Positions 1-6,839 of a stretch of 8,086 nt of DNA are shown piece after piece; positions within the stretch are counted from its first letter, which is position 1; every line of letters starts with the position of its first letter. The translations under genes were made by a program, and so were the position numbers. Origin of the DNA: UBA961 sp041191145 (GTDB taxonomy: Bacteria; Bacteroidota; Ignavibacteria; Kapaibacteriales; UBA961); assembly GCA_041191145.1 (NCBI GenBank), contig JBEEPK010000081.1:1-8086 (forward strand), written 5' to 3'. The notes beneath the pieces are model-generated. The model saw only the letters and a program-made list of their open reading frames with translations, searched no databases and was not told the origin of the DNA.

Positions 1-3000
1 CACGGAATTCTATGCCGGTGATGTGATCAGTCCTGTGGACTATCGCTATCTTTCATCAGATTTTTCAACAGGCAAGAATTTCTTCTGGGATAAAATCAGC
101 ACAATCAAAAATTTCCGCACATTCATTGATACGATCACAGTTCCTCAGTCAATCACTCCAATGAATATTCGCATTGCATTTCATGGGGCAAATGATAGAC
201 CAAGCATTGAATTTGAACATCGATATGACATCTTCTGGAATGATACATTCATCAAAAGAGATTCATTCGGGGGATTTGCTGATCATATCACGAGTGTTGA
301 AATCGCTCCGTCACAAATCACACATGGTCGAAATATTCTTCGCATTGAGTCAATTCCTGTTTCAGATACACTTGTCACCGAATCCTTCATTGATCATGTG
401 ACCACTTCTTCATTATCACCACTTCGACTTTTAAATGGAGCTTTAGCATTCGAGGATTCACTCACAAATGCTGTATCCATGACATTCCGTGATATTCGCA
501 CACAATCTTTCATCACCATTGATACAGCTCGTAAATTCTTCGCACTAGCAAATGCCGATCGTGTAGGAAATCAATTCACCGGAAATCTTTCTGTTCTTAC
601 CGGAATATTTAAAGGATTCATCGCTGATTCACTCGCGTGGATTTCTCCGGAAATACATGCAGTTCCCAAAAGTTCATTGCGTGATTCTTCTCGACAAGCT
701 GATGTATTGCTGATTTCACATCCGAATTTTCTCCAAGCATCAGAACGATTGGCTCAGCATAGAAGATCGCAAGGCTATTCAGTATCAGTGATTTCAAGCG
801 AGGATATTTATAAAGAGTTCGGACATGGTTCAAAAGATGCACATGCAATCAAGAATTTCATCAGACATACACATCGCTCTTGGCAATTTCCTGTTCCCGC
901 CTATGTCATTTTCATGGGTGATGCAAGTTGGGATCCACTCAAACTGACATTTAAGGCACATCAAGAAGATTTCATTCCCTCATTTGGTTTTCCGGTTAGT
1001 GATATTTGGTTTACTACTCCAAGCAATGATTCGATCGATCCGGAACTCATCCTTGGAAGACTAAGCGTTAGTTCAGCAGCACAAGCCGAGAAAGTCGTTG
1101 ACAAACTCATTCAATATGACTCCATTGCCGCAGCACCTTGGATGAAGAAGTTCATTTTCCTCTCTGGTGGCGATGCAGATGATCCATTCTTTCATAATCA
1201 ATTTGACGGTATAGCTCCTTTTGTTTTGGATCCACCGATTTCCGGTGATTCCATTCGCATTCGCAGATTGAACAAAGTGGGAGGTGTGGATGAGAGTATT
1301 GCAACGCAAATTCGATCTGCAGTAAATGATGGTTCACTGTGGGTGAATTTCGCAGGACATGGCTCACCGGAATATTTCGAGCTTGATGGTTGGAGAGCGC
1401 AAGACCTCAATAATCCCGCGAGGTATTTCCTGCTCACGACTTTTTCTTGTAATTCGGGAGCATTTGCCGAGCCAACAACAGTATGTAGAAATGAGTCCTA
1501 TGTTCTCGAGAGTGACAAAGGAGCAATTGCATCTGCAGGTAATACATATACAGGAATCACTTCACCCGATTATTTCAATTTTGTCTCCATGTTCACGGCA
1601 CTTTCCAAATATGGACTCCGCAGAATCGGTGATTTGGTTTTTGCAACAAAGATTGGTCAAGGCACAACAACAGATCCATTTTTCCGCAATGCAATGATGC
1701 AGTTTTGTTTGATTGGCGATCCACTCACGAAACTTGCAATCGCACCTGATCCCGATTACTATGTTCGTTCCGAAGATATCACGACAGATCTTGTGACTGC
1801 AATCGATGAGAACTTCACGATCAAAGGTACAATGCGCAATCGTGGAACAATGGATTCCATTCCTGTCATGCTTCAGTGTATTCGCAGTGTTTCTGATAGA
1901 AAAGATACGCTTTCAATGGAGTTTCCTGCATTTGCTCGTGAGCAGGAATTCAGCTTTACTTTTCCAACACTGAATCAATCCGGAATACATGGGATTGAAC
2001 TTAAGATAGACCCACTGAAAAATGTCGTGGATGAAGATATTGTTTCAAATAATGCATTGACATTTCAAATGAATGTCTATGCCGCTTCACTCACCGTAAT
2101 TGATCCTCTTCCGGGCTGGAATGTGCAAGGCGACAAACCAACATTCAGATTTCTTCTCCCACTTCGAAATCGTGAATTCACTTCCTATGACTTACGCATT
2201 GAAACGCTCGATGGATCCGTGATCACGGGATTTTCCGGTACTGAATCTCCACAGCTTTCTTTCGGTGAATTGCATGTGGATTGGACACCGAATGTACAAC
2301 TCACGCCCGGCGGAAATGCCAAGGATTATATTCTCTATACAAGAACATTCGATGCAAGGACCATTCAATATAGTCCATGGGAAGTCACACCATTTCATGC
2401 ATTGCCACAAGCAATCTCTGATACTGCAATCGTTCATGTAGATCACCTTGCATCCATTCCTGAATCAAAATCAAAGAATCTTGTTTCGAATTCCAAATCA
2501 AAAGCTTTGTCACTCGGTGAAAACTCAGTTAATCTACTTATTGAATCTTGCAATGGCGGCGAAAATTATCGATATGGTTATCTGAAATTTGGCAATCGTA
2601 CTTTCATCGAAAGAGTGAATGGTTCAAAGTGGAATCTATTACATCTAAAGCCATTTGACAGCATCGGAATATATCGTGATTTTGATGCCTTTTATGGTGC
2701 ACAGGAAGATACATATCGGGCAGGAAATAGTGGTGATTTGATTCGCTATCTGCGTGATTCGGTGGAGCAAGGCGATCATATCGCAATCAGCGTATCTGAT
2801 GGTTCATTCCGCGGGGCAATCGTCACACCAAAAGGCATGACCGGTGATGAAGAATCACTGATTGCCACATTGAAAGAATTCGGTTCAATAATTATTGATT
2901 CCGTTTTTAAAGGAAATCAATATCCCGATGGATCGAATATTTCCAATGATGACCGCTATCGCATTTCTTATGTGATGTATGGCATGAAGGGAGGTCTCCT

Positions 3001-4381
3001 AGGTACGGCAAAAGAAGCATTTGGAGCTTATACCGATACACTTACTTTGAATGTGGAACATGCGATTGCCTTTAGTGATGGAACATACTTCTCAGGACCA
3101 ATTGGACCTGCAATTGAATGGAGAGAGTTGTCAATACAAGATTCTCTACGCAATCAAGGTGAGATTCAGTATATACTATATGGCTTGAATGGAGCCAAAC
3201 AAAATTCTATTCCATTGGATTCATCAGATGTCGGACAGTTTTCACTTCTCAATATCGATGCAATGCAGTATCCTTATCTGGAAATTGAAGCAAGAGTGAA
3301 AAGAAGTAGTAGAATTTCCGGTCCGCATCTCAATACATTGAACTCGGTGTATCGTCCCGCGGCTGAACTTGCCGTATTGCCTACTTCATTTACTGTGAAA
3401 GGTCTTGAACAAAGAACTGGTTTGCCGATCAGAGGGGATAGCATGATTTGCTCACTTGACATCTTCAATCTTTCCATGCGTCAGGCATCACAGCCAGATA
3501 TGCCATTATGCATCGTACAACAACCGATTGGAGGTGGAGGAAATACGGAATCCACCATTGTACAAATTCCAAGTATTCCTAAGGATTCACCCATTTCTTA
3601 TGAATCTCGTGCTTCAACATTTGCACTGGCGAATGTTTCTGAATGGACGGCGCGCATCAATTGCGAACAAACCAAAGCAGAATTGTTTTCATTCAATAAT
3701 GCTGCAAAACAAGTGCTCACGATTGGTGAAGACATTGAACCACCAACCATTGAGATTCTTGCAGATGGAACATTAGTGCGTGAATATGATGTTGTTGCAC
3801 TGAATCCTCGAATCACCGTTCGCATTTCCGACAATTCATTTTTGCCGATTGATACCACAAAAACATTCATTCGCAATAATCCATTTGCACTTCGTTCAGA
3901 TACAAAGATTCGCGACTATTCCTTTGTGAGAGGTTCTTATGGCTCTGCAATGCGAGCTGAATTTTCATACATACCGGAGAATAGGTTTGAGGTTGGTGAG
4001 AATATCATTTATGTGATCACTGAAGATGCATCAGCAAATAAAGACACGCTTCGAAGAACTGTACTTGTCGTACTGAATAGTTCTTTGGATGAATTGAATA
4101 TGTATCCGAATCCTGCATTCAGTGGTTCAGACATATCATTTGAAATGAATTATTTATCACAGATAAAAGAAGCCACCTATTCTCTCACGATAGCGGATAT
4201 TCGTGGTTCGATTCAGCATCGCTTATCCGGTGAAATTTCAATCGGAAAAAATACACTGAAGTGGAATGGAAGAAATGATGAAGGTGTGCCAATGCCACCG
4301 GGAGTTTATGTCTATAGAATTGATGTGAAAGGCGATACATTCATAGCGCCATCATTCGGTAAAATCATCATCACGGAATAG
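1..4381 (+). CDS. C25-family (gingipain/PorU2-like) T9SS protein, 5'-truncated by window edge
   Basis: Large secreted or surface cysteine-peptidase-family protein; only the C-terminal part (about 1,459 residues) is in the window. The frame is open to base 2 (codons read TEFYAGD before the GTG at 23), so that GTG is an internal Val. Residue numbers count from it. Residues 1-220 form a beta-rich region like the PorU N-terminal domain. About 227-575 is the C25 domain, with FMGDASWDP (D300), NFAGHGSPEYF (H446) and LTTFSCNSGAF (C476), so the His/Cys dyad looks intact. About 580-690 is CARDB-like and 690-800 is Ig/FnIII-like. About 836-990 resembles an ILEI/FAM3 domain, followed by further beta domains, one with a DIEPPTIEILADG motif typical of PorU2-like proteins. 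About 1354-1452 is a T9SS type A/FlgD-Ig-like sorting region (MYPNPAF; GVYVYRIDV). Seen: dyad and domain order. Inferred: T9SS export to the surface. PorU sortase itself or a secreted protease remain alternatives. The frame is intact and ends in TAG. Confidence 0.88.
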   Translation, partial: TEFYAGDVISPVDYRYLSSDFSTGKNFFWDKISTIKNFRTFIDTITVPQSITPMNIRIAFHGANDRPSIEFEHRYDIFWNDTFIKRDSFGGFADHITSVEIAPSQITHGRNILRIESIPVSDTLVTESFIDHVTTSSLSPLRLLNGALAFEDSLTNAVSMTFRDIRTQSFITIDTARKFFALANADRVGNQFTGNLSVLTGIFKGFIADSLAWISPEIHAVPKSSLRDSSRQADVLLISHPNFLQASERLAQHRRSQGYSVSVISSEDIYKEFGHGSKDAHAIKNFIRHTHRSWQFPVPAYVIFMGDASWDPLKLTFKAHQEDFIPSFGFPVSDIWFTTPSNDSIDPELILGRLSVSSAAQAEKVVDKLIQYDSIAAAPWMKKFIFLSGGDADDPFFHNQFDGIAPFVLDPPISGDSIRIRRLNKVGGVDESIATQIRSAVNDGSLWVNFAGHGSPEYFELDGWRAQDLNNPARYFLLTTFSCNSGAFAEPTTVCRNESYVLESDKGAIASAGNTYTGITSPDYFNFVSMFTALSKYGLRRIGDLVFATKIGQGTTTDPFFRNAMMQFCLIGDPLTKLAIAPDPDYYVRSEDITTDLVTAIDENFTIKGTMRNRGTMDSIPVMLQCIRSVSDRKDTLSMEFPAFAREQEFSFTFPTLNQSGIHGIELKIDPLKNVVDEDIVSNNALTFQMNVYAASLTVIDPLPGWNVQGDKPTFRFLLPLRNREFTSYDLRIETLDGSVITGFSGTESPQLSFGELHVDWTPNVQLTPGGNAKDYILYTRTFDARTIQYSPWEVTPFHALPQAISDTAIVHVDHLASIPESKSKNLVSNSKSKALSLGENSVNLLIESCNGGENYRYGYLKFGNRTFIERVNGSKWNLLHLKPFDSIGIYRDFDAFYGAQEDTYRAGNSGDLIRYLRDSVEQGDHIAISVSDGSFRGAIVTPKGMTGDEESLIATLKEFGSIIIDSVFKGNQYPDGSNISNDDRYRISYVMYGMKGGLLGTAKEAFGAYTDTLTLNVEHAIAFSDGTYFSGPIGPAIEWRELSIQDSLRNQGEIQYILYGLNGAKQNSIPLDSSDVGQFSLLNIDAMQYPYLEIEARVKRSSRISGPHLNTLNSVYRPAAELAVLPTSFTVKGLEQRTGLPIRGDSMICSLDIFNLSMRQASQPDMPLCIVQQPIGGGGNTESTIVQIPSIPKDSPISYESRASTFALANVSEWTARINCEQTKAELFSFNNAAKQVLTIGEDIEPPTIEILADGTLVREYDVVALNPRITVRISDNSFLPIDTTKTFIRNNPFALRSDTKIRDYSFVRGSYGSAMRAEFSYIPENRFEVGENIIYVITEDASANKDTLRRTVLVVLNSSLDELNMYPNPAFSGSDISFEMNYLSQIKEATYSLTIADIRGSIQHRLSGEISIGKNTLKWNGRNDEGVPMPPGVYVYRIDVKGDTFIAPSFGKIIITE

Positions 4382-4385
4382 AGAA

Positions 4386-4793
4386 TCACATTGATTCGCA
4401 ATATGCTGTAAACGAATTCAAAATAGCTTGCCAACCAGCTTGCTGTAATTCTTCAGAATGTACTTGTTCAGGATCAAAGACTTCGGTCACCAATACATGC
4501 TCACCTTCTTCCTGAAATGTCACGCGAACTTTGCGCTCATCCCCAAGCGTATATGCGATGACTGCATGCTCTTGAATTTCATCATAGATTCCCCAAAAGT
4601 CAAAACTTACGCTTCCGTCTTTTGCTGACATCGTATATATAAACTTGCCACCGACTACCAAGTCATTCTCAGCTTTAGGACAGAACCAATCTTCAGAAGC
4701 CTGATTCCATTGTGTGACATGTTCCGTTTGTGTGAAGCAATTCCAAACTAGAGAAATTGGTCTTGAAATTGAAGTGGTAACCGTTATGGACAT
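4386..4793 (-). CDS. AHSA1/SRPBCC-domain protein
   Basis: Complete 135-residue cytoplasmic protein of the AHSA1-like branch of the SRPBCC (START/Bet v1) helix-grip fold. These proteins bind hydrophobic ligands or client proteins; no reaction is known for this subgroup. The match runs end to end: an ITVTTSISRPISLVWNCFT start; WNQASEDWFCPKAENDLVVG at residues 29-48, the subfamily signature; GGKFIYTMSAKDGSVSFDF; YTLGDERKVRVTF at 81-93; and the closing helix GWQAILNSF at 120-128. No signal peptide or membrane segment is present. The ATG at 4793 is preferred because family members start just before this ITV strand; there is no good Shine-Dalgarno sequence. The gene is convergent with the C25 gene, with stop codons 4 bp apart. 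The tRNA-Gly terminator ends 17 bp upstream of the ATG, and no convincing promoter lies between. The physiological role cannot be read from the sequence. Confidence 0.9.
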   Translation of the reverse strand: MSITVTTSISRPISLVWNCFTQTEHVTQWNQASEDWFCPKAENDLVVGGKFIYTMSAKDGSVSFDFWGIYDEIQEHAVIAYTLGDERKVRVTFQEEGEHVLVTEVFDPEQVHSEELQQAGWQAILNSFTAYCESM

Positions 4794-4810
4794 GATTCTA
4801 CTGGATTAGT

Positions 4811-4853
4811 AAAAAAAATGCCTTATCATCGGGGGGAAGTGATGACAAGGCAT
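4811..4853 (-). terminator. Rho-independent terminator of tRNA-Gly
   Basis: Minus-strand RNA reads ATGCCTTGTCATC, a 10-nt loop (ACTTCCCCCC), then GATGATAAGGCAT, followed by a run of T (4818-4811). The 13-bp stem pairs 4853-4841 with 4830-4818. The single imperfection (4846/4825) is a G-U wobble in minus-strand RNA but an A-C mismatch in plus-strand RNA, and the T-tract lies only on the minus-strand exit side. The terminator is therefore directional and serves the tRNA, and probably any lipB-operon read-through. Confidence 0.9.
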
Positions 4854-4871
4854 GCAGCATAAAGAGGAAGT

Positions 4872-4887
4872 AACGGCTTGCGCCGTT
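4872..4887 (-). other. Hairpin with GCAA tetraloop just 3' of tRNA-Gly
   Basis: Perfect 6-bp stem AACGGC/GCCGTT closed by a GCAA loop (GNRA type) in minus-strand RNA, starting 2 nt after the tRNA discriminator base. No T-run follows and the real terminator lies 18 nt further on. It is more likely a 3'-trailer structure that affects tRNA 3'-end processing than a terminator. The stem is seen; the role is inferred. Confidence 0.5.
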
Positions 4888-4888
4888 G

Positions 4889-4960
4889 AGCGGGAAACGA
4901 GGGTCGAACTCGCGACATCAACCTTGGCAAGGTTGCGCTCTACCACTGAGCTATTCCCGC
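4889..4960 (-). tRNA. tRNA-Gly (anticodon GCC)
   Basis: A 72-nt cloverleaf on the minus strand. The acceptor stem is GCGGGAA (4960-4954) with TTCCCGC (4896-4890), all seven pairs formed. The D arm is GCTC-AGTGGTA-GAGC. The anticodon arm is CAACC-TTGCCAA-GGTTG with anticodon GCC at 4928-4926, which decodes GGC/GGU glycine codons. The variable loop has 5 nt, and the T arm is GCGAG-TTCGACC-CTCGT, with one G-U pair at its base. The discriminator base is T. CCA is not encoded (the next bases are CAA), so it must be added by nucleotidyltransferase. The gene has its own promoter upstream and a terminator downstream, so it is a single-tRNA transcription unit tucked behind lipB. Confidence 0.97.
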
Positions 4961-4963
4961 ATA

Positions 4964-4977
4964 CCGTTCTTGAACGG
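4964..4977 (-). other. Perfect 14-bp inverted repeat in tRNA-Gly leader
   Basis: CCGTTCAAGAACGG, read on the minus strand, forms a 5-6 bp hairpin. It fills almost the whole predicted 5' leader, between the estimated transcription start (about 4975-4979) and the mature tRNA 5' end at 4960. It could shape RNase P processing of the leader or be a binding palindrome just downstream of the promoter. The repeat is seen; its role is unknown. Confidence 0.45.
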
Positions 4978-4981
4978 GACA

Positions 4982-5013
4982 CAAAATTATATGTTATCCC
5001 CATATCATGCAAA
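4982..5013 (-). promoter_or_regulatory. Bacteroidota-type promoter for tRNA-Gly
   Basis: The minus strand carries TTTG (5013-5010), a 20-nt spacer, then TAATTTTG (4989-4982), an exact match to the -7 consensus TAnnTTTG with its -33 TTTG described for Bacteroides/Flavobacterium. An overlapping TATAAT would also suit a sigma-70 of classic type. The expected start, a few bases downstream of 4982, leaves a leader of about 15-20 nt before the tRNA. The -33 box lies only 9 bp beyond the lipB stop codon. The match is seen; promoter activity is inferred. Confidence 0.75.
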
Positions 5014-5021
5014 TACTTTTT

Positions 5022-5654
5022 TCAAAACATCGAAATAAATCTTTTACGGCATTTTTCTTTTAATTCTTCCATATCAATGGTTTTCCCTAGTTCAATAGAC
5101 ATGCAAGTCACTGATTTATCAGGAATTCCACATGGAATGATCATATTGAAGATTGAGAGATCATTATTGACATTCAATGCAAAGCCATGTGATGTCACCC
5201 AGCGTGAACAATGCAGTCCAATCGCACAGATTTTTCGTTCACCTTCGATCCATACTCCTGTTTTTCCTTCGACCCTTCCAGACTCAATTCCATACTCTTT
5301 AAGGACTTGTATGATTATTTCTTCTATAGTTCTCAGAAACCAATGTAAATCTTCTTTGAATTGGGATAAATGAAATAAAGGATAGCCTATGAGTTGTCCG
5401 GGATTATGAGCGGTGATATCTCCACCGCGGTTTATGGGAATCGTTTCGATATTCATGGCGGAAAGAAAATCATGACTCACTGTTACATTATGTTCACCAC
5501 CTTCCCTACCGATGGTGAGCACAGCCGGATGCTCACAAAGAATCAATGTGCTTGGTCTATTACCTTTTTGTATTTCATGCACATATTCCTCTTGTTTTGC
5601 CCATGCCTCACGAAATGGTATGAGTGACCAATCTTCAATGATGATCTTTGACAT
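5022..5654 (-). CDS. lipB: Octanoyltransferase LipB (lipoate biosynthesis)
   Basis: Complete 210-residue LipB, a cytoplasmic enzyme that moves octanoyl from octanoyl-ACP to the lipoyl-domain lysine of 2-oxoacid dehydrogenases and the glycine cleavage H protein; LipA then inserts sulfur. Visible motifs are LILCEHPAVLTIGR (37-50), the signature RGGDITAHNPGQL (76-88, with H83), GKTGVWI (130-136), ERKICAIGL with the catalytic Lys141, SRWVTSHGFALNV (150-162), and IIPCGI with the catalytic Cys175, so the Cys/Lys acyl-transfer dyad is complete. The signature usually reads HGPGQ; here it is HNPGQ. Length is normal for the family. The ATG at 5654 has GGAG 6 nt upstream. The gene starts 42 bp after the lipoprotein stop on the same strand and may be the last protein gene of the sigma-factor operon; a hairpin overlaps its ribosome binding site. 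lipA is not in the window. Confidence 0.96.
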   Translation of the reverse strand: MSKIIIEDWSLIPFREAWAKQEEYVHEIQKGNRPSTLILCEHPAVLTIGREGGEHNVTVSHDFLSAMNIETIPINRGGDITAHNPGQLIGYPLFHLSQFKEDLHWFLRTIEEIIIQVLKEYGIESGRVEGKTGVWIEGERKICAIGLHCSRWVTSHGFALNVNNDLSIFNMIIPCGIPDKSVTCMSIELGKTIDMEELKEKCRKRFISMF

Positions 5655-5660
5655 CCTATG

Positions 5661-5664
5661 CTCC
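5661..5664 (-). promoter_or_regulatory. Shine-Dalgarno GGAG of lipB
   Basis: Minus strand GGAG lies 6 nt before the lipB ATG (5654), supporting that start. Three of its four bases (5662-5664) lie inside the 3' arm of the inverted repeat at 5662-5687. Confidence 0.7.
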
Positions 5665-5687
5665 GTAATGATGCGGAAAATTACGGA
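5662..5687 (-). promoter_or_regulatory. Hairpin overlapping the lipB ribosome binding site
   Basis: Minus-strand RNA reads TCCGTAAT, a 10-nt loop (TTTCCGCATC), then ATTACGGA: a perfect 8-bp stem in the 42-bp gap between the lipoprotein stop and the lipB ATG. The 3' arm includes GGA of the GGAG Shine-Dalgarno sequence. No U-run follows on either strand, so it is not an intrinsic terminator. The likely effect is partial masking of the ribosome binding site, relieved by ribosomes finishing the upstream gene or by a bound factor. The stem is seen; the regulation is inferred. Confidence 0.55.
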
Positions 5688-5696
5688 TTATTCGGG

Positions 5697-6839
5697 TCAA
5701 TCTGCTCTTCCATTGATGTTGCAAACAGTATCAATCACAGAATCGCCGATAATCACAAATGGAATTGAAATCGCAAATGGTCCATTTACTTTCGGAGTGA
5801 TTCTCATTTTGAAGGGAGCTGATTTCTTCCCTGCTTCTAAGCGTACCCCCTGAACATTCCCCGATATCAACACATTGCAAGTAAGATTGTCTGCATATGG
5901 TAACAAAGCATCAATGGTACATGCTTTTGAAGTATTATTCACTATAGTGCACACTGCTTCATTGACTACTCCCACCTTTGCATGATGCAGTGAAATATCG
6001 GTCACATAAATGCCATTCTTTACATACACATTTGCTTTACAGATTGCAGTTCTTTTTACATTTCCCTTTCCTGAATAGGAAATATCGGCCTCTAGTCTCG
6101 CTTGCACTTCCTCATTCTGCGTATCGGAATTGCTTCTGATTTTAATGCCAATGCTATTTCCGGGTTTTAATGTGATCGTTTGATTGATTTGTTGTGCGAA
6201 TTCGAATGCAGAAGGGTCATCACCCTTGAATATGAGATTACTAATCACGGCTGTTTCATTGCCATAATTATGGATGCGAATGATTGTATCTCTCACTTCT
6301 CCAAATGGAATACTTCCGAAGTCGATGTCTTCAATCCAAACCACTGTTCCGCTATTAACGATAGCAGTGAGTGGAATAAAAAAGGTTTTCCAATCATTGA
6401 TTAAAAGCGTATCGTGAAATCGGCCTTCATGCGGTGCATTGAATCGAATCGGAATGGACTTGCTATTCCCCAATATTCCTCTGTGTGTCAATACAAATTG
6501 CATGCTATCGGAAAATAAAGAAAATCCCTTATCTCCATGCTTCAGTTTGATGGATTTGATTGGTATCGTAAGAGTGTCTGATGAATTTTCAATGTCTATG
6601 TTCTTGACAATTTCCTTGGATGGAAACTCGGTTTCGAATGCCAAGGACATTGGATTGAGTATCAAATGTCTACGGTGCAAAGAATCGGTGGTAATGGAAT
6701 CAATGACCGTGCCTGTGCGATCTACCGGTACTTCATTCACGGGAGTACATGAAGAGATGATACCCATCATGAACATGATGATGCATGCGAAGCCAAGAAT
6801 GAAACCTTGACTATTATCGAAGCGAGATTCGCGTGCCAT
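5697..6839 (-). CDS. Lipoprotein with choice-of-anchor-D/ASH Ig-like domains
   Basis: Complete 380-residue predicted lipoprotein. The N terminus has Arg3 and Arg6, a hydrophobic stretch at 13-28 and the lipobox ISSC with lipidated Cys31. The mature part is almost wholly beta sandwich and appears to hold three Ig-like units at roughly 62-161, 168-275 and 278-377. The middle one carries the choice-of-anchor-D/ASH (ASPM-SPD2-Hydin) pattern IDFGSIPFGEV, then RIHNYGNETAVISNLIF, then DDPSAFEF. Such domains act as binding or scaffold modules; no catalytic motif is seen. No acidic surface-export signal follows Cys31, so it may stay on the periplasmic face of the outer membrane. The ATG at 6839 has AGGA 7 nt upstream and gives a proper signal peptide. 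The gene overlaps the end of the anti-sigma gene by 26 bp, which implies co-transcription and probably translational coupling. It is a candidate partner of the anti-sigma barrel, by inference only. Confidence 0.85.
   Translation of the reverse strand: MARESRFDNSQGFILGFACIIMFMMGIISSCTPVNEVPVDRTGTVIDSITTDSLHRRHLILNPMSLAFETEFPSKEIVKNIDIENSSDTLTIPIKSIKLKHGDKGFSLFSDSMQFVLTHRGILGNSKSIPIRFNAPHEGRFHDTLLINDWKTFFIPLTAIVNSGTVVWIEDIDFGSIPFGEVRDTIIRIHNYGNETAVISNLIFKGDDPSAFEFAQQINQTITLKPGNSIGIKIRSNSDTQNEEVQARLEADISYSGKGNVKRTAICKANVYVKNGIYVTDISLHHAKVGVVNEAVCTIVNNTSKACTIDALLPYADNLTCNVLISGNVQGVRLEAGKKSAPFKMRITPKVNGPFAISIPFVIIGDSVIDTVCNINGRAD

Noticed and set aside
23..25. GTG as the start codon of the C25 gene
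   Set aside because: The frame stays open upstream to base 2 and encodes plausible domain sequence (TEFYAGDV), there is no Shine-Dalgarno sequence, and no signal peptide follows. It is an internal valine codon of a gene cut by the window edge.
4383..4397. GAATCA/TGATTC inverted repeat as a shared terminator between the convergent C25 and AHSA1 genes
   Set aside because: The stem is only 6 bp with a 3-nt loop, AT-rich, without a T-tract on either side, and it overlaps the AHSA1 stop codon.
4852..5373. Plus-strand open frame of 173 codons
   Set aside because: It runs antisense through the tRNA-Gly gene, its promoter and the 3' half of lipB, has no recognisable family, and disagrees with the strong minus-strand features.
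5662..5687. Inverted repeat before lipB as an intrinsic terminator
   Set aside because: There is no U-run after either arm, and the 3' arm merges into the lipB Shine-Dalgarno sequence.
5676..5700. TAATTTTC with an upstream TTG as a lipB promoter
   Set aside because: The -7 box lacks the final G and the TTG is only 14 nt away, too short for the TTTG/TAnnTTTG promoter geometry.
5512..5853. Plus-strand open frame of 113 codons
   Set aside because: It is antisense to the lipB start and the end of the lipoprotein gene; the composition is that of a shadow frame.
6738..6749. Acidic surface-export signal after the lipidated Cys31
   Set aside because: The residues after Cys are TPVNEVPVD, which lack the clustered Asp/Glu of known Bacteroidota lipoprotein export signals.
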